Of a DNA stretch of 64,000 bases, positions 10,659 to 19,818 are shown in pieces. The notes under the pieces were generated by a model. That model searched no databases. It had not been told where the DNA came from and was given only the letters and a program-made list of their open reading frames with translations. The position numbers and the translations under genes were made by a program. The DNA comes from Roseibium aggregatum (GTDB taxonomy: Bacteria > Pseudomonadota > Alphaproteobacteria > Rhizobiales > Stappiaceae). The DNA lies in the NCBI RefSeq assembly GCF_014692675.1, contig NZ_JABFCZ010000017.1, forward strand, positions 62,001 to 126,000. The letters run 5' to 3'. Each line of letters starts with the position of its first letter. Within the stretch, counting starts at the first letter, position 1.

Positions 10659-10666
10659 TCTCCTTC

Positions 10667-10687
10667 CTCTCCTGCGGGAGAGATTTT
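10667..10687 (+). terminator. terminator of tRNA-Ala
   Basis: A CTCTCC/GGAGAG stem with a four-base loop followed by ATTTT, nine bases after the tRNA 3' end. Confidence 0.75.
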
Positions 10688-11054
10688 CCCTTAAAATCAA
10701 TTTTGTTTCGTCGCTCACGCGCGTCCAGCGCATGCCTGCTTTTTTGCGCGGTTTGATAAGTCTTTGGGCGCTCTGCATCATGGCAGGTATCGGCCCGGCG
10801 CCGATTTTGGAGATCTCTCCGATCAACTTCCGCTTTGAGGAAACAGAGAGAGGTTGTGAGGGGTCTTGGAAGCAGGCACCGGCGACCGGCGAGGTTCCGC
10901 CAAGACGAGCTTCCTCCTCGCTGCGAGCTGTGGCCGCTGTTCTCAGTCAATGTTGTTGGCGCCGCCGGGATGCGAACCGGATCCGCCAGGGTGTGGTTGT
11001 CGAACACGCTCGAAAAGGCGTCCATCGCTTCGGCCGCAATGGCGTTCCTCCGGA
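10688..11054. other. intergenic region, no convincing gene
   Basis: About 370 bases between tRNA-Ala and the convergent end of the LysR gene. One minus-strand frame reads for a long way, with a passable segment around 10930-11050 (RNAIAAEAMDAFSSVFDN), but it runs across the tRNA and into the LysR gene and matches nothing I know. Position beside a tRNA gene would suit an integration scar, but I see no direct repeat of the tRNA 3' end. Confidence 0.4.
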
Positions 11055-11906
11055 TCAGGAGACAGCCCCCCTCAGGCCGTCGACCATGGCATCGACCAGC
11101 GATTTGTTTCGATCTTCCCTGATGAGCACCCACGCCGGCAATTCGAAGACGGGGGCATCCGGGAGAACAAACAACGCGCCTTCGGAAATGCGGCTTCGCA
11201 CGAGGCGTTCCGGAAAATAGCCGCATCCGCCGTTCTTCTCCAGGCATTGCAAGCCCAGCCAGCCTATGTTGACCGTGACGGCCGGCCCGGGAAACTCCGG
11301 AAAGCTTGCGCTGAACTGGGTGTCGAATTCCGGTCCCCAATCCACATGGATATAGGCTTCTGGCCGCATATCGAGATCGCGGTCGGAGGTGACCATCACA
11401 AGCCGCTCCGTAAGAAACGGAATAACGGAGAGGTTCGGGCGCCGCTGCGGCGTGTACATCAGGCCGATGTCGATCCTGCCGTCGATCAGTCCCTGCATCA
11501 GGTCCGGCTCGAAGCCGATCTCGGCGCGAAACGAGACGGCGGGATAATCGCGTGCCAAGGACGCGAACCAGTCAATCATGGCGCCGTCCCACAGCCCCAT
11601 TCTCGCACCGATCACGATCCTCGCGCGGAACTGTTTCGGAAGCCCGATATCCTGGCGTGCGCGCTCCAGCGTGCGGACGAGTTGCCCTGCATATCCCAGG
11701 AAACGCCTGCCGGAATTGGTCAGGACCGCACCGGACCTGTTACGTACGAAGACCCGGGCTCCGAGCGTTGTCTCCAGCGCGGCAATCCGGGCGCTGACGG
11801 TTGACTGCGTGATGTGCAGCCGTTCCGCGGCAGCGACGAAACTGCCCGTGTCGGCGACCGCAAGAAAGGTTCGGGCATGTTCTACATTCATCGATCCGAC
11901 ATCCAT
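11055..11906 (-). CDS. LysR-family transcriptional regulator
   Basis: A 283-residue LTTR. The winged-HTH is at residues about 6-65 (MNVEHARTFLAVADTGSFVA, then AAERLHITQSTVSARIAALE), followed by the periplasmic-binding-like effector domain. An alternative start is the ATG at 11891 (MNVEHART), which is where most family members begin. It is divergent from the 5-formyl-THF cyclo-ligase operon, with about 115 bases between them, so it probably controls that operon and itself. The ligand cannot be deduced. Confidence 0.9.
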   Translation of the reverse strand: MDVGSMNVEHARTFLAVADTGSFVAAAERLHITQSTVSARIAALETTLGARVFVRNRSGAVLTNSGRRFLGYAGQLVRTLERARQDIGLPKQFRARIVIGARMGLWDGAMIDWFASLARDYPAVSFRAEIGFEPDLMQGLIDGRIDIGLMYTPQRRPNLSVIPFLTERLVMVTSDRDLDMRPEAYIHVDWGPEFDTQFSASFPEFPGPAVTVNIGWLGLQCLEKNGGCGYFPERLVRSRISEGALFVLPDAPVFELPAWVLIREDRNKSLVDAMVDGLRGAVS

Positions 11907-12022
11907 CGAATTTTCCGATATATTATCGCATTAAAATTTGCTTTTTCAATTGAATGACATGCGGAAGAATGGGGCGCTGCCGGCCTGTTCCGGTTTTCCG
12001 GTCCAAGACGGGAGAGGAGACC

Positions 12023-12685
12023 ATGAGCGATCCCACTTACGCATCACCGCCCTGCTTCGCCCACGAGATCGACGGGGGATGGAACGGTTTTGAGCCCGTC
12101 GATTCGCAGACCGCGTCCGACGTCGCGCGCTGGCGAAAGGCGGAGCGCGAGCGCCTCATCGCTGCTCGTCTTTCCGTTCCGGTCGAGGAGCGCCGTTCGA
12201 CCGCACAGGCGGTCGTCGCTGTGCTGGACGGCTTCGTTGCGCAGTTTTCCCGTCCCGTCATCGGCCTCTATTGGCCGTTCCGGGGAGAGCTTGATCTCCG
12301 CCCGTGGATGGCGGACCTGTGCAAGCGCGGCGCCCGTGTGGCGTTGCCCGTCGTCGTCGAAATGGGGCGCCCCCTCCAGTTCCGGGAATGGCACCCCGGA
12401 TGCCGGATGGAACGGGGCGTGTGGAATATCCCGATCCCGGCCGATGGGGGCGAAATATCTCCCGCGATCGTGATTTCGCCCGTGGTCGGCGCAGATCGCG
12501 CAGGTTATCGCCTGGGGTATGGCGGCGGCTTCTACGACCGCACCCTGGCCGCCCTGCCGGTGAAACCCCTGACGATCGGGGTTGGTCATCCTGCGGCAGA
12601 AATCAAGACGATCTTTCCGCAGCCGCACGATGTTCCGTTTGACTGGATGATCCTGGGCCACGAATGCCGGGAGAGGTCGACATGA
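12023..12685 (+). CDS. 5-formyltetrahydrofolate cyclo-ligase family protein
   Basis: A 220-residue member of the 5-FTHF cyclo-ligase (MTHFS) family, which converts 5-formyl-THF to 5,10-methenyl-THF with ATP. Start ATG at 12023 with GGGAGAGGAG before it. Family marks are the basic N-terminal helix WRKAERERLIAARLSV, the IGLYWPFRGELDL strand and the signature GADRAGYRLGYGGGFYDRTL near the C-terminus. The N-terminus carries an extra 30 or so residues. Because it is under a private LysR gene and coupled to DUF488, it may be a paralogue with a specialised role rather than the housekeeping enzyme. Confidence 0.88.
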   Translation: MSDPTYASPPCFAHEIDGGWNGFEPVDSQTASDVARWRKAERERLIAARLSVPVEERRSTAQAVVAVLDGFVAQFSRPVIGLYWPFRGELDLRPWMADLCKRGARVALPVVVEMGRPLQFREWHPGCRMERGVWNIPIPADGGEISPAIVISPVVGADRAGYRLGYGGGFYDRTLAALPVKPLTIGVGHPAAEIKTIFPQPHDVPFDWMILGHECRERST

Positions 12686-13119
12686 ACGCGCTGCGTATCA
12701 AACGCGTCTGCCGCGCTCCACGGACCTCGGAGGGAACGCGCATCCTGGTCGACCGCGTGTGGCCCAGAGGAATGACGCGCGACCGGTTGCGGATTGCCGA
12801 ATGGTCGAAAGACATTGCCCCAAGCGCAAATCTCCGGCGCTCGTTCAACCATGATCCGGCGAAATGGGACGGCTTTCGCAAATCCTATTTCCGGGAACTG
12901 GCGGACAAACGTTCGCTTGTGTCGCGGCTCCTCCGCCTGCTGGAGGAGGGGGCGGTGACGCTCGTCTATGGAGCGAGAGACGAGACCCTCAACACCGCGG
13001 CAGCACTCAAGCACAATATTGAAGGGGAACGTGGCAAGCATAACCATTTCGCTTCATCGATGCATACGGGACGTCCGATGCACCTCACGCGGGCCGCGGC
13101 AAAGGGAGAATGCAGATGA
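12682..13119 (+). CDS. DUF488 family protein
   Basis: A 145-residue protein whose ATG overlaps the preceding stop by four bases (ATGA), so it is translationally coupled. The hallmark DUF488 pieces are present: IKRVCRAPRTSEGTRILVDR, VWPRGMTRD, WSKDIAPS and the closing TLVYGARDETLNTA. The family (YeaO-like) is uncharacterised. The C-terminus extends about 30 residues past the usual end. Confidence 0.88.
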   Translation: MNALRIKRVCRAPRTSEGTRILVDRVWPRGMTRDRLRIAEWSKDIAPSANLRRSFNHDPAKWDGFRKSYFRELADKRSLVSRLLRLLEEGAVTLVYGARDETLNTAAALKHNIEGERGKHNHFASSMHTGRPMHLTRAAAKGECR

Positions 13120-13331
13120 AAAGACCGATCACACCTCTGCGCGAAGGCGAAGTGACACTCATGGCCGGCATGGTAGCCACGGTAATCGGAATCGTTCTCT
13201 TTTGCGTGGGGCAGGCATCCGCCATGAGCCATGATCCGATATTTCTGACGCCGGCTACAGGCGACGGCATTATCGCAACCGGCGTCCTGATCTGGCTGAA
13301 AGGCGTCGCGGAGCATTCGTGGGAACTTTAG
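13116..13331 (+). CDS. small membrane protein, hypothetical
   Basis: A 71-residue protein from the ATG at 13116, chosen because GGGAG lies eight bases upstream; an ATG six bases earlier is too close to that site. It has two hydrophobic segments (about residues 16-36 and 48-62) with a short loop. It overlaps the DUF488 gene by four bases, so it is the last member of the coupled three-gene operon. Family not recognised. Confidence 0.6.
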   Translation: MKRPITPLREGEVTLMAGMVATVIGIVLFCVGQASAMSHDPIFLTPATGDGIIATGVLIWLKGVAEHSWEL

Positions 13332-13426
13332 GGTACGAAATTCAAAAAATAGGCTGAACTCGCGCGATCGGCGACGACGGTCTCCGGAGCATCGTCAACG
13401 CAACGGCGCCCGAACCTGTCCGCAAT

Positions 13427-16400
13427 TCAGCCTTCACCCGCGCCCTTGCCCGGGCCCTGCATCGTCCCGCCAATCCTCCGCAGCCGCTGAAGCAGCTCCG
13501 CATCGGCCGGCGGCGGAGGCACGAGGCGGAAGGGGCCGTCGGAGTCGCGGATCCACAAGGTGCCGTCGGCGGCGAAGGCGAGGGGTTTGAGGCCGCTGGC
13601 CCAGACGGAGGCCGTGCGCTCCACCGTGCAGGTTTCGATGTCGAAGATCTTCACCTGGCCGTCTCCGTCGGCCACGGCAAGACGGCTGCCGTCGCCGTTG
13701 AAGGCGGCGGCGTCGGCGGCCGTGCCGTCGAGGCTCGGGCAGAGCGCGCCTGGGTCCGTCTTGGCGTAGGCAAGGATGGACAGCCGGCTGTTGTCGGTGC
13801 TGACGAAGGCGCGCCGCAGCGGGTCCTCGACCCGCCATGTGTCGTGGGCGGACCCGGCTTGTGCGCTTGCAAGCGGCGTCAGGGCTCCGGACGCGAGATC
13901 CATCAGCATCGGCGGCGCGGCATCTCCGAACAGGAGGGCGGCGGTGCCGGTTTCCCCACTTGTGGCCGGAAAGGTGACGTCTTCGATGGCATAGGCGGCT
14001 TCGGGCAGGTCGGCGGTGGCCGCGAGCGTGCCGTCGGCGGCAACGACGGAAAGCGCTGTCTGCGCGCCGCCGTTGCTGTAGCGGTGGGCGATCATCAGCG
14101 CGCTGCCGTCCGGCGCGGCATAGAGCGTGCCGTCCTGCGACAGCCGCCGGTCGACGGTTTTCAGATCCCCGTTTGAAAGGGTTTTGGCGCTCAGGCTTTC
14201 CGGGAGCCGCAGAAGCTCCACATTGCGTTTATCCGGGTCTTGCGGGCTGTCGTCCTGCACCAGCCACCAGTGGCCGTGGGCAAAGGCGGCATCGCGGATA
14301 TAGGACCCGTCCGGCGGCGTGATGGTGGCGCGGACCGACCCATTGGAAAGGTCGACGATCCGGGCCGTTCCGTCTCTCAGCCGCAACAGCGCCTGATCGC
14401 CCGCCAGATGCAGCGCGACCGGGATCTGCTTGAGAAACCCGCCGGGCGCCATGCCGTCGACCTGGAGCAGGGAGCTGCCGTCCTTGACGCGCCACAGCGT
14501 CAGCCGGTTCTGCAGGCCGTCCGGACACGCCAGAAAACCGCAGTCGAACGCCTCGGCAATCCCGACCGTTTGTCCGCCCGCAAGGAGCACCGGCGCAACG
14601 TTGCGGCGCGGCGCGGTGGTTCCCTCCGGCACGGGCGCGGGGCGGAAGGGAATGCGCGGCGAGACGGCGGTGCCTGCGCCATCGAAGGCCTGCAGAATGA
14701 GGCCGCCGTCCCCTTGTCTGAACAGCGCGGCCACATGAGGTCCGCCGGCGACGGCGGGCGTGACCGGCTGGAGATCTTCCTTGAGCGGCGAACCCTGCGG
14801 GATCGTCCAGCGCCGGACCGTGCCGTCCGCACCGCCCGACCACAGCTGCCGGTCCGGCCCGTCCAGCCAGAGCGCGGCCACCTCGTTGGCGTGACCGCGA
14901 TAGGAACCGGCGGGCTGCCAGGCCGGTCCGGCGAGCACGGTGATGGCGTCGCCCGAAACGCAGGCAGAGATGCGGGTCGCCTGATCGGTGATCCATCGAT
15001 CAAGGCTCGCCTCAAGCGTCAGGCTGCCCGAAAGAGGGCTGCCGCAGCCCTTCACGGGCCAGCGCGCGCCGTCCGCGGAGCGCAGTTCGGCGTCGGAAAA
15101 CATGCTGTGGTGGTCTTTCGAAAGCGCGAGGAGTTCCGGGGTCAGCGCCATCACGGTCGAGGCGCGCGCCTCCGTCAGCACCTGTTCGGAGACCGGATCT
15201 CCCGTGCGCCCGTCCCAGATCCTGACACACAGGGTATCGTCGGCAAGATGCCTCGTATGGGTCACCAGCTTGCGGTCCGGCGAGAGCACCACACTGTCCT
15301 GCCGGTCCTCGTCGACGGGTCCGGATTCACCGCATCCGGGCGTGTCGTCCGGCTCGACCAGAATGCGTGGCTCGTGCTCGCCCGTGTTCCAGACGGCAAG
15401 CGTCTTGCGCTTGTCGCCCCAGGACAGGAACACCGTGTCGTCGTCGCCGAAGGCGGCGGAGAGATGGACATCCGTATCGAGAGTGGGCACATCCACGACC
15501 GATTGCGGCCCCGCCCCATCGTTGCCGTCCGCTTGTAGCGCGAAGACGGCGAGTTCCGTCGGCTTGTGCGATCCGGATTGGGTGGCGGAGGCCAGCACCC
15601 GGCTGCCGTCCGGAGAGACGGCATCCTTGAACCACCAGTCGTTACCGGTGGCGGCGACGGTCTTCAGGGTCTTGCCTGTGTCCGGATCGGCAACCACGGC
15701 CGAGTTGTCGATGGTCCAGGTGCCGTCGGCAAGCTGGTGTTCGTCGTTTGCAACCGTATAGACCAGCCCGGAGGTGCCAAGCGGCCGGTAGCGCCTGTCG
15801 GCGGCAAGGGTGCCGGCTTTGGCGCCGGTATCGGGATCGACCGTGACGATGGCGCCGCTGTCGAGGAAGACGGCAAGCCGCCTTTTGCCGGTCATGCGCA
15901 GCGCGCGCACCGGCTCCTCGAACCGGGCGAGCACGCCGTCTGCCGTGCTGTCCGCAAGCGCGCGCCTCAGGGCGGTCAGCGCCTGGGGCACGACCGGACG
16001 GTCCGGATGGTCGAGATCGGCGGGCAGGGCGGTCCGAAGTGCGCTCAAGGCGTCCTGAAGGCGGCCTTCGTCGAGGGCGGTCTGCGCCGCGCCGGCCAGC
16101 GCAAGGGACTCCGAGCGCAGCTCGCGCTGCTTCGCATCCCGCACCAGCACATATCCGGTGGCGCTTCCGGCAATCAGCGCGACGGCCGCGACGCCCGCCA
16201 CGATCTTCTGCCTGAGCCGGCGGCGCCGTTCCCGCTGCCAGAGCGCGTCGAAGCCGACCCCGATCAGGCCGGCGGCAAGGCGGGTGACGAGACGGGGGAA
16301 GCCTTCCTTGGTGGCATCGGGCGCCAGCGGTTCGTCCGGCTCGCCGGTCAGGTTGCCGTCCGCGTCGACCCGGCTGAGCAGCGAGGGCGGGAAACATTGC

Positions 16401-16798
16401 TCGTCCGGATTATCCGCGTCCGGCCGGCCGGCGACGATCACCGCGAAGACGCGGGCCGACGGTCCGCGCTGCTTGAACCGGCGCACTTCCGCATCGACCC
16501 ATTTGGACTGCGCCGCATTCGGGCTGCAGATGACGATCAGCGCGCCTGCGTCGTCGATCGCCCCTTCGAGCGCCGCTCCCAGGCTGGGCGCGCCCGCCAG
16601 TTCGTCGTCGTCGCGAAAGAAACGGCCGAGCCGGTTGCGTTTCCGCTTTTCCTCGGGCAGGCCGGCGGGCAGCCGGTAGCGTTCCAGCGCCCGGTGAATG
16701 CGCTTCGCCCAGGCCTTGTCCTTCTGGCTGTAGCTGATGAAACCGGCATAGCGGAAATCCCGCGCCTGCCTGTTCGCCCCGTCGCCCGCAATCGTCAT
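13427..16798 (-). CDS. TIR-domain, transmembrane, beta-propeller repeat protein
   Basis: A 1123-residue protein. An N-terminal TIR domain (about residues 14-125) starts at RYAGFISYSQKDKAW and includes FFRDDDELAG. It has CSPNAAQSKWVDAEVRRF, where Glu104 after the conserved Trp occupies the place of the catalytic glutamate of TIR NADases. A basic stretch and one membrane helix (about 199-219) follow, then a TPR-like helical pair (SLALAGAAQTALDEGRLQDA). The last 850 residues are degenerate WD40/beta-propeller blades (for example WLDGPDRQLWSGGADGTVRR). This is a membrane-tethered TIR effector with a propeller sensor. A role in NAD-depleting immunity or in stress signalling is inference; no partner gene lies beside it. 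Confidence 0.88.
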   Translation of the reverse strand: MTIAGDGANRQARDFRYAGFISYSQKDKAWAKRIHRALERYRLPAGLPEEKRKRNRLGRFFRDDDELAGAPSLGAALEGAIDDAGALIVICSPNAAQSKWVDAEVRRFKQRGPSARVFAVIVAGRPDADNPDEQCFPPSLLSRVDADGNLTGEPDEPLAPDATKEGFPRLVTRLAAGLIGVGFDALWQRERRRRLRQKIVAGVAAVALIAGSATGYVLVRDAKQRELRSESLALAGAAQTALDEGRLQDALSALRTALPADLDHPDRPVVPQALTALRRALADSTADGVLARFEEPVRALRMTGKRRLAVFLDSGAIVTVDPDTGAKAGTLAADRRYRPLGTSGLVYTVANDEHQLADGTWTIDNSAVVADPDTGKTLKTVAATGNDWWFKDAVSPDGSRVLASATQSGSHKPTELAVFALQADGNDGAGPQSVVDVPTLDTDVHLSAAFGDDDTVFLSWGDKRKTLAVWNTGEHEPRILVEPDDTPGCGESGPVDEDRQDSVVLSPDRKLVTHTRHLADDTLCVRIWDGRTGDPVSEQVLTEARASTVMALTPELLALSKDHHSMFSDAELRSADGARWPVKGCGSPLSGSLTLEASLDRWITDQATRISACVSGDAITVLAGPAWQPAGSYRGHANEVAALWLDGPDRQLWSGGADGTVRRWTIPQGSPLKEDLQPVTPAVAGGPHVAALFRQGDGGLILQAFDGAGTAVSPRIPFRPAPVPEGTTAPRRNVAPVLLAGGQTVGIAEAFDCGFLACPDGLQNRLTLWRVKDGSSLLQVDGMAPGGFLKQIPVALHLAGDQALLRLRDGTARIVDLSNGSVRATITPPDGSYIRDAAFAHGHWWLVQDDSPQDPDKRNVELLRLPESLSAKTLSNGDLKTVDRRLSQDGTLYAAPDGSALMIAHRYSNGGAQTALSVVAADGTLAATADLPEAAYAIEDVTFPATSGETGTAALLFGDAAPPMLMDLASGALTPLASAQAGSAHDTWRVEDPLRRAFVSTDNSRLSILAYAKTDPGALCPSLDGTAADAAAFNGDGSRLAVADGDGQVKIFDIETCTVERTASVWASGLKPLAFAADGTLWIRDSDGPFRLVPPPPADAELLQRLRRIGGTMQGPGKGAGEG

Positions 16799-16906
16799 CA
16801 ATCCGCAACTCCCCTGTCCGGGACGTTACAGGACGCCGCGACCGGTCACAAACCCCTTTTCTTCAAGTGGGACAGTCGGTTGACGCATGCCGCCCGGACC
16901 GGGCCG

Positions 16907-17824
16907 TCAGGTCTTGTCGACCTTCTTCAGCGTCGCCCGTACAGCGGGAAGGGTCATCAGCGTGCCGGGGATCTGGAAGAGCTCCTTGAAGAAGCGGCCG
17001 GTGAGGGCAGTGCGGCTGGGCCTATAGGGGGAGGCAACGAAGGACTTCAGCCCCCAGCCGATGCCGCCCACGTTCGGCAGCGCCTTGATCGCCATGCCGT
17101 AAGCGCCCCGGACCAGCGCCGACTTGCTGGTCTTGAACGTGTGCAGCAGGTCGCAGCGCTCCGTTTCCCGGCGGAACTCCCGGGTCACCACCGAGGTTGC
17201 CTTCTTGGTGAAGGTCCAGTTGATGTTGATGTTTACCTCTTCCTTGGCGACCGCGCGGTGGAACCAGAGCGGTGGCACGTAAAGCAGGTCGCCCTCCTCC
17301 AGGTCGAACGTGTAGGCCTCCTTGTTGCGCAACAGCTTCGCCTCGTCCTTCAGCAGGGTGAAATTGGTGAAGGGATAGGACGGCAGCGGCGTGTCGGGCG
17401 AGACCAGGACCCATTCCTTGCACCCCTTCACCTGAACGGTGATCACGTTCTCCGCATTGGTGTCGTAGTGGAACACCGTCTTGTTGTGCTTCTTGTTGAT
17501 CCAGAAGCGCCAGGCGATGGAGTCGGGCATCACATCATCCGACTTCAGGATCCCCTCCAGAAAATCCGGCATGACGATATCGTCTTGAAGGACCGGCTTT
17601 TTACTGACGAAGAAGACCCCTCGATCCTTCACCTTGGGGTGGTTGTGCAGGTCTGCCCTTAGCCGGTCCAGGGACCATTTCTCCCGCGCGGGCCAGTCCT
17701 TCGCCAGCCCCTTGATCAGCAGCGGCCGTTCCGGATGAACATGATTTTCAAGAAATTCGGCCCGGCTCGGCGGCTCGGTGACGGTGGGAATGTGACTGGC
17801 GGTCTCGCGGCTCATGGATGCCAT
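16907..17824 (-). CDS. cupin-like/JmjC-family oxygenase
   Basis: A 305-residue member of the cupin_8 (FIH/JmjC-like) 2-oxoglutarate/Fe(II) dioxygenase family. The PERPLLIKGLAKDWPA start of the fold is followed by the metal site HYD in KTVFHYDTNAENVI (HxD) and the distal His in YVPPLWFHRAVA. These enzymes hydroxylate proteins or small molecules; the substrate is unknown here. It is upstream of the TIR gene on the same strand with about 108 bases between them, so co-transcription is possible but not evident. Confidence 0.85.
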   Translation of the reverse strand: MASMSRETASHIPTVTEPPSRAEFLENHVHPERPLLIKGLAKDWPAREKWSLDRLRADLHNHPKVKDRGVFFVSKKPVLQDDIVMPDFLEGILKSDDVMPDSIAWRFWINKKHNKTVFHYDTNAENVITVQVKGCKEWVLVSPDTPLPSYPFTNFTLLKDEAKLLRNKEAYTFDLEEGDLLYVPPLWFHRAVAKEEVNININWTFTKKATSVVTREFRRETERCDLLHTFKTSKSALVRGAYGMAIKALPNVGGIGWGLKSFVASPYRPSRTALTGRFFKELFQIPGTLMTLPAVRATLKKVDKT

Positions 17825-18202
17825 ATGTCACTCCAAAATCTGCGGCGCGCTACCGGTCAGGCAACAATCGAAATAACAAATGGCGTAGCGCAGAGTATAA
17901 AAAGACTAGACGCACCGTCACCTTGTATCAAGCCGGAATGGTCTGGCGTTATGTGGCCGTAAGCGCCCCGGACCTTGGCCGGAAAAGCATGATTTCCTTT
18001 CCGGCTTATGTCTTGCTCCCTTCGGGAGGCCGGTCCTCATTCGTGCTTTATTCGATCGGCAACGGGAGGAAGATTGTTCACTTTTCATGTCCTTAACGTC
18101 AACAATTATCGAAATTGTTTCTCTGGGAAATACAACCAATTTGAGACCCAACAGCGGGGTGCCGCATCAGCCGCCCCTTACGATTGGAAAGGAATTGAGC
18201 CC
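17825..18202. other. divergent intergenic region
   Basis: About 380 bases between the minus-strand cupin gene and the pirin gene, AT-richer than the surroundings. It presumably holds both promoters. Near 18100-18130 there is the imperfect palindrome AATTATCGAAATTG, a possible operator. No gene, tRNA or clear terminator is visible. Confidence 0.45.
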
Positions 18203-18907
18203 ATGAACCAGATACTTCGTCCGTCCGCCGCCCGCGGTGCCGCCGATTTCGGCTGGCTGAAAAGCAGGCACTCGTTTTCCTTCGGCTCCTACTACGATCC
18301 GGATCACATCGGCTTCGGCGCACTGCGCGTGATCAACGAGGACCGCGTGGAACCGTCGGCAGGCTTCGGAACTCATCCGCACAGGAACATGGAAATCATC
18401 TCCTATGTCATCTCGGGTGCCTTGGAGCACAAGGATTCCCTTGGCACCGGCTCGGTGATCCGTCCGGACGAACTGCAGCGCATGACTGCCGGAACCGGGG
18501 TTACGCACAGCGAGTACAATCACTCCGATGACGACCTCGTCCACTTCCTGCAGATCTGGATCGTGCCTGAGCGGGACGGACTGGAACCCGGCTACGAGCA
18601 GAAGACGTTCCCGCAGGTGGAGCGGACCGATGCGCTACGGCTGCTGGGGTCCCGCGACGCCCGTGACGGGTCGGTCACGATCCACCAGGACGTGGATCTC
18701 TACGGGTCCGTGCTGACGGCGAACAAGTCGCTGACCTTCGACATCCGGCCGGGCCGCAAGGTCTGGGTGCAGATGGTCAAGGGCCGACTGACCGCCAACG
18801 GCCAGACGCTTCAGGCCGGCGACGGCCTCGGCATCCTGGATACAGGGCCGCTTGACCTCGTCGCCGGGGAAACGTCGGAGTTCCTGTTGTTCGACCTCGC
18901 CGCCTAG
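18203..18907 (+). CDS. pirin family protein (YhaK-like bicupin)
   Basis: A 234-residue pirin. The reading frame is open from 18008, but the start MNQILRPSAARGAADFGWLK at 18203 has AAAGGA upstream and matches the family. The N-terminal cupin carries the metal ligands in GFGTHPHRNMEIISYV (HxH), followed by GVTHSEYNHS. The C-terminal cupin is degenerate. Pirins of this group include quercetinase-like dioxygenases and redox-responsive proteins. It is a single-gene unit ended by a strong hairpin. Confidence 0.93.
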   Translation: MNQILRPSAARGAADFGWLKSRHSFSFGSYYDPDHIGFGALRVINEDRVEPSAGFGTHPHRNMEIISYVISGALEHKDSLGTGSVIRPDELQRMTAGTGVTHSEYNHSDDDLVHFLQIWIVPERDGLEPGYEQKTFPQVERTDALRLLGSRDARDGSVTIHQDVDLYGSVLTANKSLTFDIRPGRKVWVQMVKGRLTANGQTLQAGDGLGILDTGPLDLVAGETSEFLLFDLAA

Positions 18908-18928
18908 GCAGTTCGGTACAAATCATAC

Positions 18929-18955
18929 GCGGCGCGGGAGGCTTCCCCGCGCCGC
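18929..18955 (+). terminator. terminator of the pirin gene
   Basis: A GCGGCGCGGG/CCCGCGCCGC stem of 10 pairs, 22 bases after the pirin stop, followed by GGCTTTG. Confidence 0.7.
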
Positions 18956-19079
18956 GGCTTTGGGTCGCCGGAGATAACGACCCGGAACAATATTACGACC
19001 TGAGCGCCGCTGCCGTGGCCGATGTTCCTTCGCGACCTTCGTGACTATCCTTTCTTGACTCGACGGCTATTTTTGAATA

Positions 19080-19103
19080 CTGAATTCAGAGTTCGGAATT
19101 CAG
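19080..19103 (+). promoter_or_regulatory. palindromic operator ahead of the GntR gene
   Basis: CTGAATTC and GAATTCAG form a perfect 8-base inverted repeat with an 8-base centre, ending three bases before the first possible start codon of the GntR regulator. The position fits autorepression by the adjacent regulator. Confidence 0.65.
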
Positions 19104-19105
19104 AA

Positions 19106-19804
19106 ATGAGCATCATGAAAATACTACCTGCACAACCGAGCCTGACCGAACAGGTCTACAAGGTGATCGTGGACGAGATCTGCAGCGGCGCCCTTCCGGA
19201 GGGCGCGCACCTGGTCCAGGAACAGGTTGCGGCGCGTTTGGGCGTGTCGCGCCAGCCGGTGCAGCAGGCCATGACGCTGCTGAAAGCGGATGGCCTTGTC
19301 GAGGAGATCGGCCGCCGCGGTCTCTATGTCACAGCGCTCGATCTCGATCTCATGCGCCAGCACTACGAGATCCGCGCGGTGCTCGACGGACTTGCCGCAC
19401 GAATGGCGGCCGAGCAGGTTCGCAGCTCGCCGGAGGCAGCCAGGGCAATTGAGGCGCGCGGAAAGTCCATCCTGGAATCGGGAAAGGCCGCCGTCGCCAA
19501 CAACGATGTCGCCGCGCAGATTGATCACGACGAGGCGCTGCATGCGCTGGTCTACGATTTTTCCGGGAACGCCCTGGTCGCGCGCACGGCGGAACCGCAT
19601 TGGCGGTTTCTGCGCCGCGCGATGGGGGAAGTTCTGCGCCATGCGAAGCTTCCCAGGGAAATATGGCGGCAACACGCTGAAATCCTGGAGGCGATCGTTC
19701 AGGGCGATCCCGACCGCGCCGAGCAGCTTGCGGTCGATCATGATCTGGAAGCGTCGAAGACCCTTTATGACGCGCTTGCCGAGCAGCAGGCGAAAACCGC
19801 TTAG
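19106..19804 (+). CDS. GntR-family regulator (FCD/FadR-like)
   Basis: A 232-residue regulator if begun at ATG 19106 (MSIMKILPAQ); a second ATG at 19115 is equally possible because no strong ribosome site decides it. The N-terminal winged helix shows SLTEQVYKVIVDEICSGALP and EEQ-type recognition (QEQVAARLGVSRQPVQQAM). The FCD effector domain follows, with metal-ligand-like DHDEALHALVYD and AVDHD. It lies 14 bases ahead of the acyl-CoA ligase gene on the same strand, and the palindrome at 19080-19103 is probably its operator. It therefore likely controls the ligase-lyase operon in response to an organic acid. Confidence 0.9.
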   Translation: MSIMKILPAQPSLTEQVYKVIVDEICSGALPEGAHLVQEQVAARLGVSRQPVQQAMTLLKADGLVEEIGRRGLYVTALDLDLMRQHYEIRAVLDGLAARMAAEQVRSSPEAARAIEARGKSILESGKAAVANNDVAAQIDHDEALHALVYDFSGNALVARTAEPHWRFLRRAMGEVLRHAKLPREIWRQHAEILEAIVQGDPDRAEQLAVDHDLEASKTLYDALAEQQAKTA

Positions 19805-19818
19805 GGAGGGCGGTGACC

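Noticed and set aside
15566..17662. A 698-codon plus-strand open frame
   Set aside because: It is antisense to the TIR and cupin genes and has no recognisable domain.
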